Positions 26,469 to 36,600 are shown, numbered from the stretch's first letter. The stretch is DNA of 64,000 bases from DATJHM01 sp963777355 (GCA_963777355.1 CAVZQK010000068.1:62001-126000); one strand, 5' to 3'. A program made the numbers and translations. The notes: generated by a model not told the origin, from the sequence alone.

Positions 26469-26852
26469 TCACTCTTTATCTTTAGTAATCTCTGGATGCC
26501 ACTTTATGCGAATGAACACCCTGTTGATGAGATGGTAAACAATAAAACTGCCTATGAAGAGATTAATGCTGCCTGACGCACTATAAAAAACGATTTTAGG
26601 TAATAGCGGCCTCTCTATCACGTAAAGGAGAATGTCTGTAATGATGAGACCCAGGCAGAGACCAACTATTAGCTCAATAGAGCTTTCTTCTGCCAGGTTC
26701 TTTATGTCTTGAGGAGTGGCCTTCCGGAAGAAGTGCCAGGATGAGATAAGGAAAGGGAGCATCACGCAAACAAGCACGCTGATGAGAAAAAGAATGAGAA
26801 AATTCATTAGAAAATGGGCTGGTAATGTATCCATATATCTAAATGCTTTCAT
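26469..26852 (-). CDS. Hypothetical membrane protein, three TM helices
   Basis: A 127-residue protein that I do not recognise. Three hydrophobic helices are visible (FLILFLISVLVCVMLPFLI, LIVGLCLGLIITDILLYVI and a third, GSINLFIGSFIVYHLIN), with charged loops and a basic C-terminal tail. The ribosome site is weak and the base composition is AT-richer than neighbours. It is antisense to a short plus-strand frame at 26370-26576, and I prefer this one because of its clear helix pattern. Confidence 0.5.
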   Translation of the reverse strand: MKAFRYMDTLPAHFLMNFLILFLISVLVCVMLPFLISSWHFFRKATPQDIKNLAEESSIELIVGLCLGLIITDILLYVIERPLLPKIVFYSASGSINLFIGSFIVYHLINRVFIRIKWHPEITKDKE

Positions 26853-27244
26853 AATAGAAAGAAGATAAGCTGATACTATTGTTGATACTAGTAAAACTAT
26901 CTTCTTAACATAATTTGAAGGTCGCCCTATTGTAATACAATCTATTTTTTAATGCAACTCTCATTTTAATGGCTCAGGAAAAAGAAACAATCGTCTGAGC
27001 CAAATAACTTTCTCTCTCACTTACTTTTTGTCGGTAACGCTACTTGCCTTAGAGAGAGAAACATGGTATACTTGATTACAATAACATCTGATTTGGCACT
27101 TAGAAAGTAGTATAATGTTTTATAAACAGCAAGCGGATAATTTCCGCTCTGGGGACGAGATAAACTTCTCGCCTACATATTATCGGCTGATCAGTTATAT
27201 TTTATTCAGGTTTACTTGGTACAGATCGGAAATGGCAGGCAATC
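26853..27244. other. AT-rich regulatory space upstream of hxlR-type gene
   Basis: A 392-base divergent space. It holds a TATAAT at about 27110 and a small hairpin (CGAGA TAAACT TCTCG near 27155) before the HxlR gene. No gene seen. Confidence 0.4.
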
Positions 27245-27658
27245 ATGGCGACGAAGCCGACGGAGGCTACTCCGTTTACTACTTCAATTGAAACAAATAA
27301 ATGCCCTCGTTATGAACACGCTATTCAGATATTGGGCAAGCGCTGGACTGGCCTCTTGCTCGATACTTTGATGCAGGGACCACGCCGCTTTTGTGAGCTT
27401 ACTTCTATCGTGGAAGGGCTCTCTGATCGTGTTCTTAGTGACCGTCTACGGGAATTAGAGGCTGAAGGTCTGGTTGTACGCCTGGTGTATCCCCAGATTC
27501 CTGTGCGCGTGGAATATCAGTTGACGGCAAAGGGATATGGTCTGAAGCCTGTTATCGATGCTATCCATACCTGGGCAGAACGCTGGATTGAGCTGCCTGA
27601 TCTGACTGATCTTCCAGCTACTTTGCCTGAGAAGGATGCTCAAGATCAGGAAATTTAA
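27245..27658 (+). CDS. HxlR-family transcriptional regulator
   Basis: A 137-residue winged-helix regulator of the HxlR/MarR-like group. It has the family N-terminal Cys-Pro (NKCPRYEHAIQILGKRWT), the recognition region LSDRVLSDRLRELEAEGLV and the wing YPQIPVRVEYQLTAKG. HxlR proteins bind as dimers near their own or adjacent redox/electrophile-response genes; the cysteine in NKCPRYE could be a sensor. Ribosome site GGCAGGCAATC precedes ATG 27245. A terminator-like hairpin follows before the HIT gene, so it is probably a single-gene unit. Confidence 0.92.
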   Translation: MATKPTEATPFTTSIETNKCPRYEHAIQILGKRWTGLLLDTLMQGPRRFCELTSIVEGLSDRVLSDRLRELEAEGLVVRLVYPQIPVRVEYQLTAKGYGLKPVIDAIHTWAERWIELPDLTDLPATLPEKDAQDQEI

Positions 27659-27663
27659 TTAGA

Positions 27664-27730
27664 AACGCCACACTCGCTTGCTGGTAATGATGCTATACAA
27701 TTACTATGTAGTCGCTGTTGTGGCGTTTTT
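27664..27730 (+). terminator. Terminator-like long hairpin
   Basis: AACGCCACA (27664-27672) pairs with TGTGGCGTT (27719-27727), followed by TTT to 27730. The loop is long (about 46 bases), which weakens it. It lies between the HxlR stop and the HIT gene start. Confidence 0.5.
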
Positions 27731-27757
27731 GTGCTTGTTTGGAGGCTAGAAAGATCC

Positions 27758-28246
27758 ATGAAAAATTTATGGGCACCCTGGCGAATGACTTTTATTCGCC
27801 CAAAAAGTGAACCTGCCCCTGGTTGCATCTTCTGTATGCAGCCTGCTGCGAATCGGGATGATGAGTATTATATTCTTCACCGGGGAAAATACTGTTTTAT
27901 GATGCTCAATCTCTACCCTTATAGCAATGGTCACTTGATGATTGCCCCCTACGAACATGTCAATAGTATTGAGAAGCTTTCAGCTGAGGTGTTGGCCGAT
28001 CTGATGGCCCAGGTGCAGTTGGCTTTGCGTGCCTTGCGCATAGACATGAATCCGGATGGCTTCAATATGGGCATCAACGAAGGAAAAGTTGCCGGAGCTG
28101 GCTTTGCTGATCATATGCACTATCATATCGTTCCTCGCTGGAACGGCGACACCAATTTTATGCCTGTGCTTGCCGATATTAAGGTGATGCCTGAGCATCT
28201 TGATGTCATCTATCGCGAACTAAAAGAGACGCTCACAAAGCTTTAG
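27758..28246 (+). CDS. HIT-family hydrolase/phosphorylase
   Basis: A 162-residue histidine-triad protein that acts on nucleoside phosphates, close to the Ap4A phosphorylase/GalT-like branch. It has a zinc-type cysteine pair (GCIFC, residues 22-26), the N-terminal LWAPWRMTFI, the core MLNLYPYSNGHLMIAPYEH, and the catalytic triad HMHYHIVPRW. GGAGG lies 12 bases before ATG 27758. An in-frame ATG upstream at 27731 would add nine residues and lies inside the terminator region. Single-gene unit, convergent with the response regulator. Confidence 0.93.
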   Translation: MKNLWAPWRMTFIRPKSEPAPGCIFCMQPAANRDDEYYILHRGKYCFMMLNLYPYSNGHLMIAPYEHVNSIEKLSAEVLADLMAQVQLALRALRIDMNPDGFNMGINEGKVAGAGFADHMHYHIVPRWNGDTNFMPVLADIKVMPEHLDVIYRELKETLTKL

Positions 28247-28316
28247 CCCCTTTTGTAGGGTATCTATAGGATATGGTCGGCGGCGTAGATGTAGAGAGAG
28301 GAGAAGGACAGGGCGG

Positions 28317-29057
28317 CTACCAGCGGAAGACGTAGCCTACGCCCCGTACTGTCTGAATCAGTTTGGGATTCGCCGGGTCTTCCTCTAGTTTTTCACGTAG
28401 CCAGCGCACATGGACGTCAACTGTACGTGTGTCGCCTGCGTAATCATAGCCCCAGACGTTATGGAGTAGTTGATCACGCGTGAGAACTGTCCCCCGATTG
28501 CGCACAAGATAGGTGAGTAACTCAAATTGCTTTGGCTGCAATTCCATGTCTTGTCCGCGACAATTTACACGCCGCCCCGCCAGATCGATGCGCAAGGGAC
28601 CCGCGACTAGCTCTCGGCCCGCAGGCCGTTGCTCTGAAGATGTATCCTGGTTGTGATGATCTTCACTCCCCTGACCGGGATAGTCGGCACGCCTGAGTAG
28701 CGCCCGGATTCGTGCAAGCAGTTCTCTCCGCCCAAATGGCTTAGTCATATAGTCATCAGCGCCGATTTCGAGGCCGACGACTTTATCGATCTCATCTCCT
28801 TTGGCTGTGAGCATCACTATGGGCGTCGTTGCCGTGCTATTCTCGCGGCGTAGCTGACGACACACTTCCAGACCATCCATTCCTGGTAGCATAATATCCA
28901 GAATAATCAGGTCGGGTAGCTCTGTACGGGCCGCGTCAAGCGCACTCCCCCCGTCTGTAGCGGTAACGACCCGGTAGCCCGCCTGCTCCAGGTTGTATGC
29001 CAGTGTCTCTACCAGGACGTCTTCGTCGTCAACTACCAAAATTTTACGTGCCACCAT
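28317..29057 (-). CDS. PhoB/OmpR-type response regulator
   Basis: A 246-residue two-component response regulator, last gene of the pst operon. The receiver has acidic DDED at residues 10-13, the phospho-Asp in LIILDIMLPGMDG, Thr in VMLTAKGDE and Lys in DYMTKPFGRREL. A Ser/Gln-rich linker leads to a winged HTH with QPKQFELLTYLVRNRGTVLT and DTRTVDVHVRWLREKLEED and the usual RGVGYVF end. By position it should bind the Pho box upstream of pstS. No histidine kinase partner is encoded in the operon. Confidence 0.93.
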   Translation of the reverse strand: MVARKILVVDDEDVLVETLAYNLEQAGYRVVTATDGGSALDAARTELPDLIILDIMLPGMDGLEVCRQLRRENSTATTPIVMLTAKGDEIDKVVGLEIGADDYMTKPFGRRELLARIRALLRRADYPGQGSEDHHNQDTSSEQRPAGRELVAGPLRIDLAGRRVNCRGQDMELQPKQFELLTYLVRNRGTVLTRDQLLHNVWGYDYAGDTRTVDVHVRWLREKLEEDPANPKLIQTVRGVGYVFRW

Positions 29058-29081
29058 GATTCTCCACCCCAGGCGTTCGGA

Positions 29082-29978
29082 TCAACCGAAACGCCCACTG
29101 ATATAATCTTCCGTCTCTTTTTTCTTGGGATGCTCGAAGAGCTGAACGGTAGGAGAGACTTCGATCAATTTACCGCTCAGAAAAAAACCTGTATATTGCG
29201 AAACACGGGCCGCCTGCTGCATGTTGTGCGTCACTATGACAATAGTATACTCTTTGGAAAGCTCTGTGATAAGTTCCTCGATCTTTAAGGTCGCGATAGG
29301 ATCAAGGGCCGAAGCTGGCTCATCCATAAGCAAGACATCAGGTTTGACCGCGAGCGCACGTGCAATACAGAGACGCTGCTGCTGCCCACCAGATAAGCCC
29401 AGCGCTGAGGCGTTCAAACGATCTTTGACCTCATCCCAGATGGCCGCGCCGCGCAGACTGCTCTCAACGGTCTCTTTGATGTACTTTGCTGGCTTGCCCT
29501 GAATCCTTAACCCATAGGCGACGTTTTCAAAGATCGACTTGGGGAATGGGTTAGGACGCTGGAATACCATGCCGATGCGCTGTCGTAGGAGTACTACATC
29601 TGTACTTTTAGCATAGATGTTCGTCCCATCAAACATTGCCTCTCCCTCAACACGTGTGCCCAGTATCAGGTCATTCATACGATTGAGCGTTCGTAAGAAG
29701 GTCGATTTCCCACAACCAGACGGCCCGATCAACGCTGTTACCTGCCGTTCACGAATCGGCATTGCAATATCGTAAAGTGCTTGCTTTGGTCCGTAAAAGA
29801 AATTTAAGCGTTTCACGTCTATTTTTACTGATGCTCCCTGATCCAGTCTCTCACTTGCATGAAATTCACCCATAATATCAGAATGAGAGATATCATTTTC
29901 CCCTTGTTCCGCTGCTGCATCTCCTCTACTTTGCAATGTTGGTTGCTGTATATTCAAACGTGAAGATTCCATTCCCAT
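29082..29978 (-). CDS. pstB: Phosphate ABC transporter ATPase
   Basis: PstB, the cytosolic ATPase of the high-affinity phosphate importer. It is 298 residues, with a 45-50-residue extension before the usual start. Walker A is LIGPSGCGKSTFLRTLNRMN, the Q-loop is MVFQRPNPFPKSI, the signature is LGLSGGQQQRLCIARAL, Walker B is VLLMDEPASALDP and the H-loop is VTHNMQQA. GMVFQRPNPFP and NRMND are PstB hallmarks. The unusual N-terminal extension is polar and rich in Gln, Ser and Asp. A shorter start (ATG giving MGEFHASERL) is possible. Confidence 0.95.
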   Translation of the reverse strand: MGMESSRLNIQQPTLQSRGDAAAEQGENDISHSDIMGEFHASERLDQGASVKIDVKRLNFFYGPKQALYDIAMPIRERQVTALIGPSGCGKSTFLRTLNRMNDLILGTRVEGEAMFDGTNIYAKSTDVVLLRQRIGMVFQRPNPFPKSIFENVAYGLRIQGKPAKYIKETVESSLRGAAIWDEVKDRLNASALGLSGGQQQRLCIARALAVKPDVLLMDEPASALDPIATLKIEELITELSKEYTIVIVTHNMQQAARVSQYTGFFLSGKLIEVSPTVQLFEHPKKKETEDYISGRFG

Positions 29979-30028
29979 GAATAGTACCTCTCTTTTGCAA
30001 TAGTCCCTACAACTATTCTATCACTTTG

Positions 30029-30265
30029 TTAGATGAGCGAATACTCTTTGTGTAAGGGGATAGATGCGTCGACAATGAGCCGATCCGCCAGCACTACTAG
30101 TCGGATATAACGCCCTGCCAGGGCCTTGCTGATGAAGTATGGCCGCCCCTCATAAGAGATATGACCACTGCGTGCAACTTTTCGCGAAAAAATGTTTGCT
30201 CCCTCTGGTAGTATGGAACTGGTTGCTCCATGCGCCGCCAGAGAATCGGCTGGTAAAACGTTCAT
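30029..30265 (-). CDS. Small protein like a transposase C-terminal beta domain
   Basis: A 78-residue gene inserted between pstA and pstB on the same strand. Its core RSGHISYEGRPYFISKALAG and LVVLADRLIVDA has the pattern of the small C-terminal beta-barrel of rve/IS481-type integrases, where a (R)xGxIxYxGxxYxVs strand pair is common. No catalytic domain is present. It may be an exapted domain or a relic. It is not a known Pst component; phoU would be expected here but this does not resemble PhoU. Confidence 0.55.
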   Translation of the reverse strand: MNVLPADSLAAHGATSSILPEGANIFSRKVARSGHISYEGRPYFISKALAGRYIRLVVLADRLIVDASIPLHKEYSLI

Positions 30266-30325
30266 AACAGCTTAGTCCTTGCTTTAAATAGGTGCGGTAA
30301 CCTGTATCTTAACGTCGTATGCTCA

Positions 30326-31253
30326 TTAAGCCGCCGTGACCCGGCGCTGAATGTAGCGACCAAGAATACGTGCTCCCAGATTAATAATCAACAAAAGCAG
30401 AATGAGTAGCGTCGCCGATCCAGCAGTGATAGTTGTTTCTTGCGCTGAGGTTAAACCTGTGCTGCCCGCACCCGGACCCGCTACATAGTAGAGATGGGTT
30501 GTCAGGGTGTCGCTGGCAATTAATGGATTGAGGGTAAATACGTTGGGAGGATTGTTTAGTCCCATTGTATAAAGCAGCGCTGCGGCTTCACCAATGATCT
30601 TACCTGCCGTCAGAATAAATGCTGTTACGATCCCTGGCAGCGCCGATGGAAGCACTACTGTGCGAATGACATGCCACTTCGTTGCTCCAAGCGCCAGACC
30701 GCCCTCCCGCAATTCACGCGATACTGAGGTTAATGCATCTTCAAAGAGACGCAGTGCCAACGGCAAATTTAGACAGAGTAGGGTAAGCGCACCCGCCACA
30801 CGACTCGTTCCTAGATGGAATGCGCTACTGAATATAAGTACCCCAAACAGACTTAAGACAATAGACGGCACAGAAGCCAATGTCTCCGCTGCAAAGTGGA
30901 TAATGGTAACTAATCTTCCTTGTGTTGCATACTCAACAAGGTATATCGCTGCTGCCAGCGCTATTGGTATAGAGATAGCTTCCGCTAGAATGAGTATGTA
31001 GAACGTATTGAATAGCTCTCTTCCAATACCCAGGTCGCTCGTCCCATAAAACTCTGGCTTGAAAAGATAGCCCGCCCCTTGTACAAGCAGGTAAACAATA
31101 ATGCCAACAAAGAGGATGGCTACAATCGCTGCTATAATCCATAACAATGTAACACCTGCGCGATTACCTGCCTCGATGCGCCTGCACGACCCGCTTCAGT
31201 TCTGCTACTCTTTCCTGACTCTCTGGCACTTGTACTACTTGCTGCACACTCAT
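30326..31253 (-). CDS. pstA: Phosphate ABC transporter permease, frameshift near start
   Basis: PstA, one of the two membrane subunits of the phosphate importer. The open frame from a TTG at 31147 (273 residues) contains all six membrane helices and the EAA loop (REGGLALGATKWHVI). However, translation most naturally begins at ATG 31253, which overlaps the pstC stop as ATGA. That frame runs 29 residues (MSVQQVVQVPESQERV to AHRGR) and hits TAA at 31164-31166. A one-base shift near 31170 would join the leader to the main frame. It may be an assembly error, an inactivating mutation, or natural reinitiation at the TTG, which has only a weak ribosome site. Confidence 0.85.
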
Positions 31254-32191
31254 TTGTACACACTCCTGCTGGCGAGATAACGGCTAAGACACACAAAAAG
31301 AAAGGAGATGACCAGAAGGACAAAGGCCAGCGTGTAGTAGGCATCTCGGCCTGCGCCTGTTGCTTCACCAAAGTCGATGGCAATGAATTGCGTGATGTTT
31401 ACGTTTGGCTGAAAGAACAGGGCAAAAAGATTGGTGTGGGTTGGAAGTGAACTACCATTAAGCACGAGACTTACCGCAAGTGTCTCGCCAATTGCGCGTG
31501 CCAACCCCAAGACTACCGCTGTTGCCAGACCTGTTGTTGCCGCAGGCAGAATCGCTCCAAACATCATCTGCCAACGTGTTGAACCCAGCGCCAGACTGGC
31601 CTCACGCACACTATTTGGTACTGCCCGCAATGCATCAATTGCAATGCTAATAATTGTGGGTAATGTCATAATCAGCAAAACCAGGATTGCTGCCGCCCAA
31701 CCATTCCCCGCTGTCTGGTGATTCCCAACGATGTTCCCAACCAGACGTTGCAGAAAGGGCACTATTACCACTAGTCCAAGAAAACCAATTACCACTGAAG
31801 GCATGCCGGTAAAAACTTCGATTAAGGGTTGCAATATGCGCGTCAGCCACGCCGGGCTTATCTCTGTAAAGAAAAGTGCCATGCCGAATGCCAGCGGTGT
31901 CGCAATAAGCACAGAGAGAAAGGTGATTACAATAGAGCCGAGGATCAGTCCGCCTGCTCCAAAGGATGGATTGCCATTGACGTCACCATTGCCTGTAGGG
32001 TCCCAGTTTATGTTGAAGAAAAAGTTTTTAACAGTAGCACCTTCACCAAATACTTTAAAGGCATTCGTCCCGATGAAGATGAATACGGCAACAATGACAA
32101 CTATCAGGATTGCTGCACATACTAAGAAGATGATTCGCGCAATTCGATCTGCTGCATATGCCCCTTGAGAACTTTGTTGTGTTTGTTGCAC
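31250..32191 (-). CDS. pstC: Phosphate ABC transporter permease
   Basis: PstC, partner permease of PstA; 313 residues from GTG 32191, which has AAGGAG 7 bases before it. Earlier in-frame starts would read non-coding leader. Features: a cytosolic N-terminus, first helix FLVCAAILIVVIVAVFIFIG, the periplasmic loop with NINWDPTGNGD, and helices 2-6 with FTGMPSVVIGFLGL and the EAA loop REASLALGSTRWQM. LARAIGETLAVSL is a PstC signature. It follows pstS and overlaps pstA by the ATGA junction, so the subunits are translationally coupled. Confidence 0.94.
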   Translation of the reverse strand: MQQTQQSSQGAYAADRIARIIFLVCAAILIVVIVAVFIFIGTNAFKVFGEGATVKNFFFNINWDPTGNGDVNGNPSFGAGGLILGSIVITFLSVLIATPLAFGMALFFTEISPAWLTRILQPLIEVFTGMPSVVIGFLGLVVIVPFLQRLVGNIVGNHQTAGNGWAAAILVLLIMTLPTIISIAIDALRAVPNSVREASLALGSTRWQMMFGAILPAATTGLATAVVLGLARAIGETLAVSLVLNGSSLPTHTNLFALFFQPNVNITQFIAIDFGEATGAGRDAYYTLAFVLLVISFLFVCLSRYLASRSVYK

Positions 32192-32279
32192 AAACACACT
32201 CCTTCCCGGATTGATGAATGATATGTGCAGAGCTACTGCCTGTATCCCTGCACATACGAACATGTTCCGCGTTGATGAA

Positions 32280-33218
32280 TTAATGCTGGTGCGTTTGTAG
32301 CGCTGTTGAGGGAACATCTGTGATGGCAATAAAATCAAGTTTCTGTGCCGAGGCTTTGCCGTCATCGCTTACCATGTAGTCGATTAATGCCTGCGCCAGG
32401 TCTTTTGGCTTGCCTTTTGTATACATATGTTCGATGTTCCAGAATTTGTAGGTGTCGCTCTTCACGTTGTCCGCTGTTGCATCGGCTCCGTCTATTTTTA
32501 GCACTGTCAGACCAGACTGTTTGGCCGGACCTGATGCTGCGTAACCAATTGCGCCAGCCGTCTGCTGCACGTTTTTGACTACTGTTCCTGTGCTGTCTGT
32601 GGTCAGATTGGATGGCCCGCTAATTGTCTCAACTGTGCCAAGTACGAATTTCTGGAAGGTTGCCCGTGTACCAGAGCTTGTTGGACGACTCACTACGACG
32701 ATTGGCAGGCTCGGTCCACCAACCTGGCTCCAGTTCGTTGTTTGGCCGGAGTAAATACCTTTGAGCTGCGCCGTTGTCAGGCTCGTTACACCCGTTACTT
32801 TGCTGTTGATAATCAGGTTGAAAATGACGACTGCTACCTGGTGATCGACCAGATCGCTCTGACCGGTCTTTGAGAAGATATCAGAGTTGCCAATATCAAT
32901 ACTGCCATTTTCTGCGCTTGAAAGGCCTGTTCCACTACCACCCAGGTTGACGGTAATGCTAGATCCGCTACACTTGGCCTGGTATTTACTTGCAACATCC
33001 TTTACCAGAGGGGCCAGTGCCGTTGAGCCAGCAGCCGTAATGCTACCCTGCAAGCAGCTATAAGTACCAGGCGTCCCAAGTCCGCTGGCAGGCGTAGAGG
33101 AGGAAGAACCAGCGGTAGAGGTACTTCCAGTAGCTGTGTCACCACCACAGGCCGAGAGAAATAGAGCTAATGCTACAAATATTCCTATGGATATAAAAGC
33201 AAGACGAGTGCGTTTCAA
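32280..33218 (-). CDS. pstS: Phosphate-binding lipoprotein
   Basis: PstS, the surface phosphate-binding protein that feeds PstCAB. It is 312 residues with a lipoprotein signal ending FLSACGG. The mature N-terminus is a Ser/Thr/Gly linker. Ligand residues are visible in ITAAGSTALAPLVKD, GSGTGLSSAENGSIDIGNSD and VVVSRPTSSGTRATFQKFVL. The start codon is TTG at 33218, with GGAG 8 bases upstream. It is the first gene of the operon and lies 131 bases downstream of a Pho box. The size and motifs match the family. Confidence 0.95.
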   Translation of the reverse strand: MKRTRLAFISIGIFVALALFLSACGGDTATGSTSTAGSSSSTPASGLGTPGTYSCLQGSITAAGSTALAPLVKDVASKYQAKCSGSSITVNLGGSGTGLSSAENGSIDIGNSDIFSKTGQSDLVDHQVAVVIFNLIINSKVTGVTSLTTAQLKGIYSGQTTNWSQVGGPSLPIVVVSRPTSSGTRATFQKFVLGTVETISGPSNLTTDSTGTVVKNVQQTAGAIGYAASGPAKQSGLTVLKIDGADATADNVKSDTYKFWNIEHMYTKGKPKDLAQALIDYMVSDDGKASAQKLDFIAITDVPSTALQTHQH

Positions 33219-33328
33219 CGTGAATACTCCTATTCTTCGAGGGCGAAACTAGTACAAATTAGGCTTTCTATAGATGTCTCAAGGGCAATCTCTTTTCCTC
33301 AAAGAAACTGCTCTTGTTTGTCATCGCA

Positions 33329-33387
33329 TTTATACAGTACCATTGCCAAATTAACTATGCTTTATGGATATGTTAAGTCCTGGTTAA
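33329..33387 (-). promoter_or_regulatory. Pho box and -10 of the pst operon
   Basis: On the minus strand four TTAAC(C/A)-type hexamers stand exactly 11 bp apart: TTAACC (33382-33387), TTAACA (33371-33376), ATAAAG (33360-33365) and TTAATT (33349-33354). A TATAAA -10 follows at 33329-33334. The innermost hexamer falls where the -35 would be. This matches the known PhoP/PhoB operator architecture (repeats of a 6-mer with 5-base gaps). Confidence 0.8.
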
Positions 33388-33621
33388 ACTTTCCCCTGGG
33401 ATAGGCGCTTCTATTTGAAGCGTACAGGGCTTTTATGCTATTTGCAGGACACCCAGATCGCCTGAATCTCTGGGGCGTAAATGCTGGGCCCAGAGCACTT
33501 ACAAAATGCCGAAAAATCGATGTATCTGTTCTGGAAGAGATTACCAAACCTGTGCTATACTGTTCGGGATGTGATGTTCGGGATGTGATAGTTTGGGCAG
33601 TGAAGGCACCACAGGGGATGC

Positions 33622-36600
33622 TATGGCTCATCAACTACACGCAATCGTCCAGGATGGAAATCCTCACCTACCAGCGCAACGAACAGGTTGCTCAGGCTGT
33701 AATCGGCTCTCTTGAATGGCAGAGTTGGCTTGAAACAGCCTCCAGCTTCATCTTTGACAGTCCCACGGGCGGCTTCACCGCTCGCCGCGAGCGAGCTGGC
33801 AATCAACGTGGGAGAGCCTACTGGCGTGCCTATTGCTGGCGACAGGGGAAGTCTCATCGTGCTTACCTGGGCCAGTCGGAGCACCTGACGCTTGAGCGAC
33901 TCCAGGCGGTCGCGGCGACCCTGACCAGTCCGGAGGCGAGGGGCGATCTGCCCACTGGAGCTGAGCCGTCTTCAGAAATGCACAGACGGTCTGCCATTTC
34001 CTTGCCTACGGAAGATTCCTCACCTCACACCCTACGCCTTGCTCCAGGTGGGTCCACTCGGCCCTCCTTTCCAGATCTGCCGAGGTTTCTCACACCATTG
34101 GTTGGCCGCCAACAGGAACTTGCTGCGGTGTGTGCGCTGCTTCTGCGTCCAGACGTACACTTGCTGACCTTAGTTGGGACGGCAGGGGTTGGTAAAACAC
34201 GCCTGGGTCTTGCCGTCGTCGAGGCGTTGCAGGAGCACTTCGCCGATGGCATCTGTTTCGTCTCATTGGCCTCGGTCAGCGATCACACACGCGTTCTACA
34301 CGCCATTGCTCAGACTCTCGGCTTACGAGATGCTCCAGTACTTTCTCTCGAAAAGCAGGTGCGGACGACGCTGCGTGATCGGCACTTGCTGCTGTTTCTG
34401 GATAACTTCGAGCAGGTGATCCAGGCGGCCCCCCTACTTTCTTCCTTCCTCGCCTCCAGCCCCTGGCTCAACATCCTGGTCACCAGCCGAAGCATCTTGC
34501 ATCTCTCAGCCGAACAAGAATTTGTCGTTTCTCCGCTCGCATTGCCTGATCTCAGGCGACTCCCTGAGAGTGAAGGACTCGCACAGGTCGCTGCGGTGCG
34601 CCTCTTTGTCTTGCGTGTGCAAGCCATACAGCCGGCTTTTACGCTCACCGCTGCCAATGCTGGCACCATTGCTGCTATCTGTGTGTGGCTGGACGGCCTG
34701 CCCCTGGCCCTCGAACTAGCAGCCGCCAGAATCAAGTTGTTTCCTCCAGAAGCGCTGCTTGCACGCCTCTCTCGTCGCCTGGAGATCCTCACGGGGGGAG
34801 CACGCGATATGCCTACCCGACAGCGAACGCTGCGTGCCACACTCCAATGGAGCTACGACCTCTTGAGTGCAGAGGAGCAGCGGCTCTTTCGGCGGCTCGC
34901 GGTCTTTGTCGATGGCTGCACCCTGGAGGCGGTCGCGCTCTGTCATCTCCAGAGCGACCTCGAAGGAGGCGTGATCGATGTGGTGGCATCGTTGCTAGAT
35001 AAGAGTATGATCCTCCAGACGGAACTGGAGGGGAAAGAACCGCGTCTGCGGCTGCTTGCAACGGTACGTGAGTTTGCATGGGAGAGGCTTTCGAGCGCGA
35101 GGGAGCTGGAAGCCATGCGTCAGGAGCACGCTGCGTACTATCTTCGTCTGGCAGAGGCCGCTGCTCCCCATCTATTTGGCGCTGAACAGAGGGCCTGGCT
35201 GGACCGCCTGGAACGCGACCATGAGAATCTACAAGCCGCGTGGGGCTGGTTCCAGGGACACGGGCAGTTCGAAAGCCATGTTGCGCTTGTGCGTGGCTCT
35301 CTGGCCTTTTTGGTGGATTCACGGGCACCTCAGCGAAGGATACGCACAGTCGGAGAGCACACTTGCTGCTCCTGCTCCGTTGCTGGAAGCGTTACGCGCA
35401 CAGGTCCACATCGGTGCCGGGGTGCTCGCCTATGAGCAAGGGAGAGCGCAGCAGGCGCACCAGTGCTGTGCAGCGGGGTTGGTCCTGGCTCGGCGGCAGG
35501 CTACGCCTCGCGCTTGCATCATCGCTTTGCGGGTGTTAGGCCGTGTTGCCTGCGTCACAGGTGACTATCCCACGGCTCGTAGACATGCTGAGGAGGCTTT
35601 GGCCTTCGCTCGACAGAGTGGCGATGCCTGGGATCTGACCGCCGCCCTGGAAACCCTGGTCGTTGTGACCCGTGATGAGGGGAGAGACGATGAGGTGCGC
35701 CGCATTAGCGAAGCTTATCTGGCAGCAGCCCGACAGGCGCAGGACTCCAGAGCACTGGCTCGTGCGCTCTTCCACGTGGGGTCGATCTACTGGTTCGCGG
35801 AGGGAACTCCAGACCAGTCAAATACTGCTTGAGGAATGCGTGGCCTGTGCGCGAGCCGTCGGCGACGTGACCACGATCTGCGGTGCTCTGCTTCTTCTGG
35901 GAGGGATGGTAGGATTTCAAAATGAAGAGATGCGCAGGTTGGAACTGCTGGAAGAAGGAGGTGCCCTGATGCAGGAACGGAACCCCCGCGAGATCGTGGC
36001 GCTCGTCTCGCTGTGCATGGGCAAAGGAATGAGGGCTCTTAACCAGGGTCAGTATCTATTGGCCCACGTCAGCCTTGCCGAGAGCCTGAGGCTGTTGCGT
36101 CATCAGAACGAGAGCTACAACATCTATCGCGTGATTTGTCTGGATATGCTGGGCGGAGTCGCTGCCGCACTGGAACTGCTGGCATGGGCAGCTCGCCTAT
36201 GGGGTGCCACAAGGACTGCCTGCACAGCCGGAGGGATGGCCCTGCCCGCAGTAGTTCGCCACTTCGTCGACCCCTGGCGAGCAAAAGTCCACGCATCTTT
36301 AGGAGAGACGGCCTTCCAGGCCGCGCTGGCTGAAGGCCGTTTCTGGGAACTTCGGCAGGCTTTGGAGGCTGCGGAGCATCTCCCTCCTCCACCAAACCTT
36401 TCAGCGCCGGGCCTGCCACTGTCAGCTTCCGTCAGCAAACCAGCCAGACTGCCAGCCGGGTTAACAGCCCGCGAGGGAGAGGTGCTCCAGCTCGTGGCCC
36501 AGGGACTTACTGCTGCCCAAATCGCCAGGCGGCTTGTTATCAGCCAGCGCACGGTCACTACACATCTCACCTCGATCTACAGTAAGCTAGGCATCAACTC

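Noticed and set aside
26370..26576. 68-residue plus-strand open frame
   Set aside because: Overlaps the minus-strand membrane protein gene, lacks a hydrophobic or domain pattern, and has a poor ribosome site.
36124..36570. 148-residue minus-strand open frame
   Set aside because: Antisense shadow of the LuxR-type C-terminus, whose HTH motif on the plus strand is unmistakable.
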